Shown: positions 37,201 through 50,200 of the stretch, piece after piece
Layout of the letters: every line of letters starts with the position of its first letter
Numbering within the stretch: position 1 is the first letter of the stretch
From: Sipunculus nudus
Lineage: Eukaryota > Annelida > Sipuncula > Golfingiida > Sipunculidae
Direction of reading: 5' to 3'
Length of the DNA stretch: 64,000 bases
NCBI GenBank assembly: GCA_026874595.1
Contig: CM049316.1
Location: 35,595,339 to 35,659,338 of the forward strand
Position numbers and translations under genes: made by a program
The notes under the pieces: model-generated
The model's input: the letters and a program-made list of their open reading frames with translations, nothing else
What the model was told of the DNA's origin: nothing
Database searches by the model: none

Positions 37201-40200
37201 ATACAAGAATTGAATTGATAAATCAGCACGATTGATGTATATTTTACCTATGCATGGTAATGATATCCTGTTTGCAGGTGGTAAAAATAAGGACCATATG
37301 GGACTGGGGTAGTCTCTCAGGTGTGGCTGGCCCATACTACACTTTTACTAGCTGTGTATTGACCTGTCACAATTCTGGCCCTCTAACAATAGTGTCTCTT
37401 ACCAGCATCAGAGTGCCTTTGTATTATTATGGAGGGCTACACTATAGGGATCAATAAGGATGCAACTATTTTCATTATATTTGACAGTGCCTCATGGCCT
37501 ACAGGTATACTGTCACTTATATGAAACCAGACCAATTGTAAGATATGATTGTGTACTCTCTAACAACACCTGCCATGTGCCAGTGTTACGGGGACACATA
37601 AAATCGGACCGAACTTGTCACCCCGTAACACCAGAAAAATTATGTTTTAATTCAACATACTGGTAAATCCCCTAGCAAGTTTGGTGAATTTCTGGAATTT
37701 TTCTGGTGTTACAGGGTGACAAGTTCGGTCCGCTTTTGTCACCCAACAACGCCAGAAAAATTCTGTTTTAATTCAACATACTGGAAAATCCCCTAACAAG
37801 TTTGTTGAATTTCTGATCACATGAACACAAGCTTGCTTGCACAGTTATACTGGATATTAGCCAATTTGTAGGTGACACAGCAATTGACCTGTTACCATAC
37901 AGATGGATTCACACTTTTGTTTGTTAGCTTACATGCATTTTCACGAGTTAATACATCACTTGTAGCCAAATGTTAAGATTACTTGCTGTTTACAATGGTA
38001 CTGAGGTAATGGGATGGATGACTGTTGTAGTGCATTCCCTGTATTCCATGTATTGACCACTAGTATAAACCACTCACCTGTTTTGCAGCCTGAGCATCAG
38101 CATATCTTTCATTGTAGTTTCCTTCCAGCACTGAAGCCACCAGGGTCAGGCCTTTACCAGCCTTGAGTTGTGTAGAGAATGTCAGAAGCTTGTTGTATTT
38201 GGGTTCCAGCTGGTCATTCAGCTTCAACAGGATCAGCAACTGTGGTCTGAAAAACAATAAATTAAATTTCACTGTAAGCTCTCAGATGTTTTAAACGGGT
38301 GTTCCTAAGCTGTGAAGTTTCAGATTACTCACCAGTTAAGGTTCTAGTCATATTTCTTATACAAGCGATGTACCCTTAGTTACGACGTGTGACTTGTTAA
38401 TGTGTATGCAAAATGGTAGCCCCCATGAGTGGTTTTGATATCTCAGAGAGGTTAGGGTTTGATAAGGGCAATAAAGCAGGAAAGTACTCTGAAGAAAGCC
38501 TACAGATGGGAATCTATCAGCAGAGAGTGTTTGGTGGCCATTAGAACACAATCTTCAAGGTAGAACCTGGAGAAACGCTCTGCCAGTGACCACACCCTAG
38601 ACTCTGTACCTCTGATCAAGATTATCTTCAAGTAGGACTGAAACTTACCTCCAATTTTTGACATGGGGAGGACCTTCTTCAAGTCTCAGTAGAGAATATC
38701 GAGCAGCAGACATGGCCAGACCACGGATACCATCTCCCCATTCTTTCTCAGCACTGTCAAAATCAAAAGTAAGGTTATACAAAATAGACAGAAATTGCAT
38801 CAGTAGCATACGCCTTATTAGTAATCCTGGGTTAAAATAACTCTGTTATTTAAAACCCTTGCAACAGAAACACATGGGTTCTGTAAGTAATTCCTGGAAA
38901 TTGTGAATTTAAATAATCTTATTTATCTAAATTTGAAGAATAATTAAGAATGGCAGTGTTACCACCTATGATTCATATTCATGTTTACTAACAGAATTAT
39001 GAAAAAAATACATGAACTTTCACATCCTTAGAGGGACTGATACCACCTCATTTTGTAAATATATCACTTGCTACACTGATACAGATAACCATTTAGCCTG
39101 GAACAAAACCCACTGATAGCTAGACTTAAACCAAGCCCCCTTACTGAAATTGTAGACCTTTCTCAAGGGTCTATTGTAACATTATTATAAGTAGGACGTC
39201 AGCCCAGTAGCAGTCCTAAATACCACTATTACAATTGTGACACAATAATGGTTACCATACAGAAACACAAATTCCACTTTAAACAAGTCATAAACATGAC
39301 TTTTGTCATTTTTATTGCAACAGACCTTATGTGTAAATGGTGACACTATCACTTCACAAAATCTGGGAGCTGTCCCTACTTTATATTTATATATAGTATA
39401 TATGACTACCTTACCCTTTGTATTCAATATACTTGTAGAGGAATGCTGCAATCGCTATGGCTGCCAGGGCATAGTACCAGCTTGAGATGAACATGATGGT
39501 TATGCAGAGAGCCAATCCCAGTAAAGACAGAGTCCTGTAAAGAAAACACAGGTATTGTGAGATGACAGAAATTAAGGGTGTAACAATGCACTGAAGAACC
39601 AATGCATTGAATTGCAAGCCCTAAATTAAATTGTAATCGATTATTAACTTCTGAATCAATCTATTTTGATTATTATATTTTATGCATGTACCTTCCCCTC
39701 TATGAGCTGTCAAATTCGACAGAGCAGTTTGAAATGTCATACCTCTTTATCTCGTATGTGCCCTTAATCTACTTTATACATTCGTTGGTGGACAACTCCT
39801 TTTGCATAGAAACAAATATGCAGTGACAAACAGAGGGAAAGCTATACTCTTTCTTTTATATTATTCAATTTACTAACATTCGTTTTGGTAAAATGGCTCT
39901 TATTTTTCGAAATGTCTGAAATTTTCTATGCAAGAAAGAAATGAATCGAGAATTGAATCAAAGCTAAAGGATCAATAATTGAAACGATTCCAGGGGCCCT
40001 CACTATTCACAGGCCTCAAAAAAATTTGTATTATAAACTTCAGCCAACAGCAATATCAACAGAATATTAATTCTTCACAAAATAATGCTTTATACATACA
40101 ATTCATTAATGATTTACCATGGACTTTAAAATGTTTTCAAATATTTTACTTGTGCTGGAGAATGGTTAAATCCTATTTCCCTCTTTTACATACCAGTGAT

Positions 40201-41148
40201 AAAATCTGAAGCGAGGTCTCCAGTTTGGAGTTCTGAGCAAGGTCTGGACTGCACAGGCAAGATTCACAAATCCATAGCACATAAGGAAAAACCTGGCAGA
40301 AAATAATGAACAATATATAAAATATTTGTTACTCATGATGCACATAAGTCAGGAGACAGGCATCAAGAAAAAGAAGAGTAAATTGTTTAAATTTAGCCAT
40401 ATCAAATAAGATTCTAGCGGCAGTGTTTCTCAAGGTTCTGACAAAAACATGCCTGCTGTAACATAAGAGTACACTCAGCATTAGATATCTTGAGGAGGAT
40501 TCAACTTTTTTGTCATTTTAACAATGATTCCTGGCCTACAAGTGTACCGACACAACTGTACCAAGACTAGTATATGACTTATTATTTTATTAACTTACTG
40601 TCCAAAGGTTCTGTAGAAATAAATATTAATCATGCAGATAAGCTAGAAAATGTTAAGTCTAAAAACTGAAAACTTTCGGAACAGAACTTTATAATATTTA
40701 CTAAATAATTTTATTTTGCTGATGATCAAATACAGAACAAAAATAGATAATTAATCAAAACGATTTACTCCTGTGTGAACTTATGGCCTGTTAATGTAAT
40801 ATGCAAATCTTAACAATTTGATGAAGACCAACAGAAATAATGAACAAAAGGAAATCCTATATTACATAAGCAGGCAATAAAAATATCCATGATTATCTAC
40901 AGTATCACTCTTTTGCCTTACAATATAATATACTTGAACAAAGTACATGAGATGACAATGAGGTTCCTATATCCAGTGGAACCCCGCCTTGTGACCACCC
41001 TGCAATTGCGACCATCCCCACAATTATGATCACCTTTCTTGGTCCCAAATATAGGATCAAGGTAACTTAAGAGTTTCACAAATACGACCATCTCCAAATT
41101 ATGACCACTTTGGTCAGTCCCCAAGGTGGTCGTAATTGTTGAGTCCCA

Positions 41149-41207
<59 letters not shown>

Positions 41208-44200
41208 TGTTCAATTGTTTGATGGGGCATCTTATTCACAAAGTTTCATTTATAGGATTATTTTCATTTTTGGATATCAGTATTTTGAAATATCTGTATG
41301 TCATTATACCTACATGGTGATATGAGAAGATATTGTACAAATTTTCTGATCTGTTATGAACATGATATTACACTTACATGGTGATGATAGGAGCAATTGC
41401 ATCCAGACTTGCAATAAGGATACCAATCTCTGATATTGCTATTGTCAGCAGGAGCGCTCTGAAGGGCTCACCCTTTTTAGTGGTCACAGCAAAAGGGTTA
41501 AGGAAAGGGATCACTCCATCAGCTGCAATGGCCTGCAGCAGACGTGGGGCACCTGCAAAATGAGAATAATAATCACATAACAGAGAACAATATTAAAATA
41601 AAATCTCATATTAAGCTGTGTGCGTATAAGTGTACATTTGTAAATGCATGAAAAATCACTCATATGATTATTTACCTGTGGTATTTACATGTGTCCCTCA
41701 GCACATTTGCATATGTTAGTGAACATTTTCCACATTAGCAATTTTCATGTATAGGGGCTGTGTGAACACAGGAATTCCTGGTAAAATGACATCACTCCAG
41801 CATTTTTATGGAAGATCTGCTAGATCCACTGTATTACCATATTACCATACACTTCTGTCAGTTCAGACATATACACACATGCACACACATGGAAACAGCA
41901 ATATTTTCACTCATACATAAGCACATGGAAACACAGCTTTAAGGATAATCATCTGATTGCCTGTACACCAGTGTAATGATCCATGGCAAATCAAAGACAG
42001 TCAAAAGGTCATATATTGCATAAGTATGTATGCTGCCTGTATGTCTCTATGATGATATGTGATGCCTGACACTTAAAGGTGCCCATTCACCTACCTTTTG
42101 AAAAAGAATTTATGTGATTTCTGGCTTCCTCTGTGTATATATAAATGACCTAAGGGTACTTTTGGTTTATGAAAAGGTTTTATATGGTCTCCATAAAGGA
42201 TGTATGAACTTGTTTTTTAACAACATGTTTGTAAACACAGCAATGTTGACAAACAAGAAAAACCTGTAACCTAAGGTGGTAGGTTGCATATATGTGGAGG
42301 TAGAAAGATCACTTGTTGCAAAACACCATTAGCGAAGCTCTGGCTTATCTGACTTGCTGCCAGATGTCCTTGTTGAATTTGTTTGATTATTTAGGTGGGC
42401 CCCAACATGTTATAAACATGTTGATAAAAACAAAAGCAGCCTGTTAGTGGTGATATTCACATTTTCTTGCCTATTTTTTTAAAGCTCCAAGGGATTACCT
42501 TTAGTTTATAAAGGTCAGATAGGTGATTTGGCCCCTTTAATATTATACTCTTGGTACCAAATGAGGCAAATTTTTCAAAGTCAATCTGTTTTGTAACTGA
42601 TGGTGGTACCACTTATCATTTGTCACACAACTTCTTGTGGCCACTCTTTGGAAATGAAAGTTTTCAGCATTCAACCATTGGAAATGAAGTCATGTAACAA
42701 CAGCTCCTCATGATTTTATCAGAGACAGGTTTTTCGATAGACTTGGTTTGAAACCCCCTCATTTGTTTTAGGAGGCGGATCCTCACATATTAACACAGTT
42801 TAATAATGACATATAAACAAAATTTACACTAATTTTAATAATTATAAAGCATGCATTTTTGTATATATATAAATGCATACATCATTTGTGAACAGGTTTT
42901 TCAATAACCCTTGCAGTAATGTAAAGTATAGCCATTTTAGCTGACTTGACATTTGTAACACCTTCTCCACTGTAATGCTTTCATCACCACACAACATAAA
43001 AGTTTGCAAAGATCATTTCAGCAGGCCAGGTCTATACAGATTATGCTTGGAGCATACTGCCTTGCAATTAAAACTAATGGTGAGACTGACCTGTCAGGCT
43101 CTGAAGCCCTGCCCCAACTGTGGACAAGAATGAGCCCACCAGGATGACCCACGGGTTTGGCCATGATAAGTATGCCACCACTAATCCTTCACCTATACTT
43201 TCACCAAACCTGTAAAATAAATGTACTGATAAGTTATATATTTAACTAAACTGTAAAGAGAAGCTGCAGGTTATAAGTTTTATATATTTCACATTTACCA
43301 GTTTTTTTATGATACACATTTTCCTGCATATTATCTTCATAGATTACTGTGATTACTGTGGAAGCACTAGTGTTAAGTCTTCTTAAGTTCAAAATACTGA
43401 ATTAAACCATTTATTCAGTGAACTGGAAGTCACTGTGTTATATTGTCTGAGACAATTTTACCATATTCACATATTAATTCATTCATCTATCACAGTTTGA
43501 ACAAAGTTAATGATGCAGATATCTGGAATACAATAGTTAAATAGTTACAATTATGTCTTGTTTAAGATATTTTTTCTGAATATTTCTGCAATTATATGCA
43601 ATTTGATATGATGTATTAATATTTTCATAACATGGAGAAAATCAAAACTTTCAATATTATCATTATTATCATTATAAGTAAGTACTAAAACTAATCTTTC
43701 CAATATAAAATAATTATTTTCTGCCACAATTTCCATGCCTTGCTGCACCAGAAGTCTTTGATAAAGTCAGGAACTTATTTTCCCAAGTAGACACCAGATG
43801 TCAGCACTAGCATAGCTTATCTCACTGAACATATTGATAAAACACATTGGTAAATACTTTGTACTGTTTGAAAATATTCACTTACTTGTCTCGTAATAGT
43901 TGACCTTCAATTGTGGCACCAAAGAAGATGACAGACGACAAGTCTAAATCAAAGTCAAGGACAATGTCTACCTGTGGCTGGCAAGATGAAACTGAAAACT
44001 ATGTAACCCACTCTATGACTATTCTTTTCAACTGGTTTTCTTTGGTATGCCCTGAACAAATTTTGTTAATAGAATGTGTTGGTCAATCCTCAAAAAAGGG
44101 TCTCTTTTTCCCCTTAAGTCTGCTGTCAGTAATAGTTAATAATGGGTAATCCACTAGATATGATATTTAACTGACCATTTTCTCTTCTATGCGAAAAACA

Positions 44201-47200
44201 TTCAATGGCTTTTCCCTGGTTTGAGGAATTTTTTTTCTTCTAAAGTTTCCAGACTTGAAAACGTAAATTCATTTATAAGTTTTTCCATGGTTCTGGAAAG
44301 ACTGGGAACCCTGTGATATAAACAAGCAATTCCAGCTATTGACATAAGTGAATGCGAAGTAATACATGACCAATCATTGTGATGTCACTATTGTCTTACA
44401 AACATCTCTCGCAACCATAGAAATGGAAGGCCTTCTGTGTTGGAGTGTTTTAGGGCTCACTGACATATAATTAGGTCCATGGGGTGGAGCATAAGTACTG
44501 TGGTGGTTAGGTAAATAACATCCAGATAGTCAAGGATACAAACAAAGGAAGTGGTTCCGATAGCTGCTATGGTTCCAACTGGGATGGACTTCTGGGCATC
44601 AAGGAGGTCCCCGGATCGATTTGAGCCAGCCATGATACCTGTTATATAGAATATAAAATCCATTTAGTGACACTGACATGAAAGACATGAAGAAAACACA
44701 GGTATAAATACAGGGCTTCCCAGGGGTAAGCATCTGAGATGCTCAAAATCTCTTTTGGATGCTCGGCTCTGGGAGTCCGAGTGTCCAATCAGACATGCAA
44801 ATTTCTGGTTGTGGGACAAAGAGGATTAAAGCTGGCTCTTGTAGCAGTCATTGACAGTATCAAACACCCAAAACAAACCAGTCAGCTGTGTAAACACCTA
44901 CTGACAACTGAACCTGCAATTAATCATAATCAAATAATTGTAAAGTCACACTATAGCTAATAAATATAAAGATACAATAATGACATTTGATACAGATTTC
45001 TTCGCTTTGGGCACACCAAAATCTTTTGAGACCCTCCAAAGTTTGGTCTGAGCATCCCTAACCAATTTTGTTTCCTGATGAAAGCCTTGCATGTATTATA
45101 TAATTAGCACATAAATATATAAATATACCTAAAATTACTATTTAAGAAATTGACACTTGACTATGAGAACATTTAACGTTACATCATACCCGTAAATATA
45201 TTACAATTTTTTGCTCAATATATGATTTAACATATATAACGAGTCTTGATAAGGTGTGGTACTCAGCTTCAGGATGACAATCATGTTGTATCCTGGAGTA
45301 ATCTCATGCAAAGTCATTTATCCGAATAACCATTAATCCAAACAAAAACCTTGTACCCTGAGCTGTTCGGATAAACAAGGTTCAACTGTATTTAAATAAA
45401 CACTGTGATGTTACGCACCATGGAGGCATTACAACCAAAATAACTGCATTATACATTCTGAAATATTCCATCCTACATATCTAGAAATCAGTCATTTTTA
45501 TCAGCCTGTACTGATTCATACTAATAACCTTACCTGTGCATGATGGGAAAAATATAGCCAAAAGGATTGTAAAAGACGAAGTTATATCTGCGATGATATC
45601 ACCAAGTGACCTTTTTCCTTTCTCATCAAAACCAACTCGGTTGCCTTCTTTCATGTATTTGTTAAACACATTTTCTGCAAAACAAAAACAATTTTTCATG
45701 CACAATACTAAAAATGTGTAAGAATTAATATCAAATTGATAAATATAACTGATCGGAAACTTTATAAAAACTAAATAAAATTGATTTGCAGCAAAACTCT
45801 TAAAGGAATATCTGTTTGTCTGTGAGATGCATTTTTATTTCTTGTATGAATAAAATGTTCCCAATATGCAACATGTGGTTGTCTATTGACCAAGTAATCT
45901 GGGAAATATCCTATAGAACAGCCACTGCTGTGTTTGATCAAAATTATTTTAGTCTGAAACCATTTCTCAATAATCTGTGGTCCTCAGAACTGTCAGACTT
46001 TCCTACAGGTGTTCTGCAATTGTCCCACGTCCAACCTACCACAGTCATATATACTAGTGCCAGAAATTGGTTGTAAAATCATAGTTGATGACTGATTGAT
46101 AAAAAACAACCAATGATCCATTTTTAATTATTTAGAGTACCTTCTATATTACCATTAAATCTGCTGTATAGTAATTATATGCCTGAAATATTGACTGGAT
46201 AAATTATGTCTGACTCCTACATCATACTGGAAAGTCAAGATAATGGTTTTGGTTGTTGACACTTATTTAATGCACAAGGTTAAGTTTTAATTGTGTTTGC
46301 TATTTTTTCTTACACCTCTGACAAAATTAGAATATATCTGAAGAACATGACTTCTTTGGATGTGCATACATAATGTTTTTTCAATCAGTTATGAAAAATA
46401 CAACCAATTTAAGTGATTATGAAAGAAAATGACCGATCATCAATGTTATTCATAAATTAGCATGCCAAAAAAGTAGTGGAAGATTAACAAACCAGTACCT
46501 GTATATAACAGTAAAGACAAAGGCAGAAACGTTAACTTACTTGTGAACACACCACTGGTCAGTCCTGGAATGCCGTTTGTATATGTAAGTTCAGAGTTAT
46601 TGAAAAACTGACAATCTTCTTCGTTCACTGTCCCGTTGACGTCACCGCAGTAACGGTGATAGAGGGGCCCTGATACATTCTTTGTGCACCACGGATACGT
46701 GGAACTTCCTTCTTCCATCATTATTGACTTCTCTGTTAATATTCGACCACCTAACATACAAATTCTGGAACCAGAAACAAAAATTATTTCAATATTCACT
46801 CTTATACCAAAACAAGCAAATTCAAGGAATTTAGGTCCCCTTGTAGCGACACCTGTTGGTGACAAGTGACACTAAAAAGTGCTGATTCATCAAATGAACA
46901 ATGAAAGATCCTATTCAGGCCTGCCAAAGGTAAATCACTGAAAAAAGGAGTAGGTGCTCTGTAAAAAAAGCGCAGACTTCATTGAAATAAAGAGTAAAAA
47001 AGAGTAAAATCAGCGTCAATTCACCATTTTTTATCACAGACCTATTTAAGATGTGCTTCACACATCACAAATATGTTTATATATATATATATATATATAG
47101 TTCCCAAAGTCAAATGCATACATGAATATAAAGGCATGTTCTACATGTTGTGACACATACTGGACATTTGCACACATGAGAATTTCAAAATGTCCAATTC

Positions 47201-50200
47201 TTGTCCCAACTGGACTGTTAAAGCTGGAGAGAAATAGTATGTATCAGACTCTTTCACTGAAAAAAAGAGGAAAAAAAGTGTTGCTGAAAAAAGAGTGAAA
47301 AAAGAGAAATTAGCGTCATTTTCAGGACACCCTTAAAAAACAAGGGACCCATGGGTCACGGCGCTCAGCTGTTATATATGATAAAAAATATGATTTGGGA
47401 AAGAGGCATATGCTGGTTTTGTGTGGTAATAAATATAAGCTTTATTATGAGTTGTTGGTGTTTAGCTTATGTATGATTTTGATAGTATTTTTGGAGACAG
47501 GGAAGAGGATTGATTTCATTTATTTTATTAACAAATGGAGTGCTATTGTCACACAGATTTTGACCTGGCCATATAACTTATAAGCAGCACATAAAATAAA
47601 AGAGTTCAACTATTTATTAAAATTTAATAACAAATGTTGTGCCAATATAATATTTATTAAAAATAATAAGAGAATCATATGATTTTTTTAATAAAATATA
47701 ACTGAACTAATTATTAAAATAATATTATAGAATATATGCATTCATGAATACATTTTGAAAGTATTTGCACTGGTATTCAAATACTTTCATTTTTACCTGA
47801 ATTCCCATTCTTATGCAAGAAATTTTATAATGGAGTACATATTCATATTCATATTCATATACATTTGCAAAGTATTTGCACCATGTCTGGTATTTATTCA
47901 GTTTTAGCCAACAATGATGTGGAGAATCCAGAATATAAACAAAGGACCCATGGGTCATGACAAAAGTTTGAAATTTTTGCAAATGCAAAATATGAAAAAT
48001 ATTCTATTGTAATGTTTTATATTTATATAAGCATATGAGAAGCTAAGAGGAAAGGGTCCTCCTACTTTGTTATAGTAAAGTTCTCAATATATGATTGCAA
48101 ACTAATACTCTGACAAGACTGTCATGAAGAAAAACAGTAAAAGTTTTGAGATACTGTGATGCATATGAAAAATTTACAGATGGACAGGCAAGTGGACAGA
48201 ATGAACTAATACCTTCATTTCACTTTCAAAGGAATAATGCATTTAAGTTTATATACAAGCCTATTTTTTTAGCATATCCACTTTTTTCATTAATAGTTTT
48301 TATCTGATTCATTTTTTTTATTTACAAGTGTTATAAATTTGTAATATAAAAGTGAAAATATAAGTTAAAATATTAGAATTCTAAGTTGCAATCATTATAT
48401 ATCCAGATTGTATCTCACATTGGGTCATATTATGCATACACATATATTTTATTATTTTTAAATCAAATGTTTAAACTGAATGTAAAAGAAAATAATGCCA
48501 CAACATGGCATCTACAAAATTATTCCTTGAATTCCTATTAAAAAGTTTTGCACATTGGAGTTTTCAGGACAAGCTTAATTTTATTCACCGAAATAAAATA
48601 AAAGATTCAGTAAATTTGATAAAATAAAAACATCTTTTCAAATAAAGTATACACACTGTTAATTGAATGAGGGACAAACAATATCATTATGTTAATTACA
48701 ATCTAAGCTATAATTAATAACTGGAATTAATAGTCAATTTCACACCTGGTGAAGTTTTACTCTTCTGAAGTAAAGCATTACTTATCTGATGAACATCCAA
48801 ACTTTCATAGCAATACATCACTTTGTGGACACAATTAAATGTGCACTTTAATCATTGTAACCCTGGTGGTACAATCCAAAATCTAAAATGTAGCATGTCC
48901 AAGAATAAAATAAAATACAGAAAATTATAACATTTATCTAGTTTATGCACCAGCTGGGGGGGGGGGGGGGTTGAGTGCAGGGCAGAGGAGAAGCCTGCTA
49001 GTAGTGGCCAAGCTGGGTCAAGGCAAGCTGCCTGGGTGGGTTACATAATGCAAGTGAAGGCTGTACTACTAGATGGGCCAGATATAAACAACACTTGACA
49101 TGGTGTATGAAAACTTGAATAAAAGCTACTCTTTTCAAACAATTTCTTTGAAATTTCAGATTTTAAAAGATTAAATCCTTATGTATATATGCTGTGAAAA
49201 TTAAATCAACAGTGCTTACAGGGAAAAAACGTGCCACTGCCAAAGTTGGACAAAATTTAAGGTATTAATTTTTTATTTATGCTAATAACTTGAACAATTT
49301 GCAAAATTCAGATCTAATTTTGGGTAAACAATTTAATCTTGATTAAATAAAGTTATATTCCTGAAAAAAAGTCTTCAGCTTCAGCAATTCTCATGTTAAG
49401 TGAGCAAATATGTTTCCTGATTTTTTAAAAATTGCATTATATTTGGGCCTATAACTTCAAAATAATACCCAATACTGACCTAATTTTTGGTATGTGCACA
49501 GAAAATATATGGAAGAATATGAATACTAAATATGATCAAAAACAGATCAGTGGTTTTGATATTAGGCAGACTTGAAGTGTAACAATTGCTTTTTTATGGA
49601 AAACGGAGGTTTTTCCTTAATATCTCGAAGGAACGAAGTTCTAATGACCCAATTTTCGGTATGGTAGGAGATTTTGGGGACATCTAATGGTATGCAGAAT
49701 TTTGGATTCGTAGGTCCAACGGTTTTAAAACGTGCCCTGTTAACGGCCGGACGGCCAGACGGACGGACAAAGGACAAAGGACCACGACTATAGCTCAGAT
49801 GACTTACAGTCAGCTGAGCTAAAAACAGTGGTTCTTTTAAAAAAGAGTGATTTGGCAGGCCTGCTATTATTTTATTATCTTATCAGACAGACACACCAAA
49901 ACCAATCCCCAAAAACCTGATGGACTTCAGACAGAGTGACAGAATGACAGAGACAAAGAGGGCAGACACTCCGAAACCAATCCCAACCAAGGTAAGCATG
50001 AGAGCAATCAGTGACCCAAATTTAAATGATATCAGATAATATTTAGGAAAGTTATGGCACAGAAACAAAAACCTGACAGACGGACAGACAGACAGTCAAA
50101 GGGACAGACAGAGGGACAGACGAATCCAAATCAATGTCCCCCATTCCGGGAAGTGGGGGACAATAACCAATGTAGCTACACAATGCACACGTCTGACAGA

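Noticed and set aside
40918-41320. Open frames with runs of IYIYIY on both strands
   Set aside because: They are translations of the (TA)n tract at 41152-41202.
44457-44540. Continuation of KCC exon 5 frame ([11 protein letters not shown]...) to a stop at 44457
   Set aside because: It has no similarity to KCC helix 7. The true exon ends at 44540 at a GTATCC donor, and the missing helix is encoded at 43886-43943.
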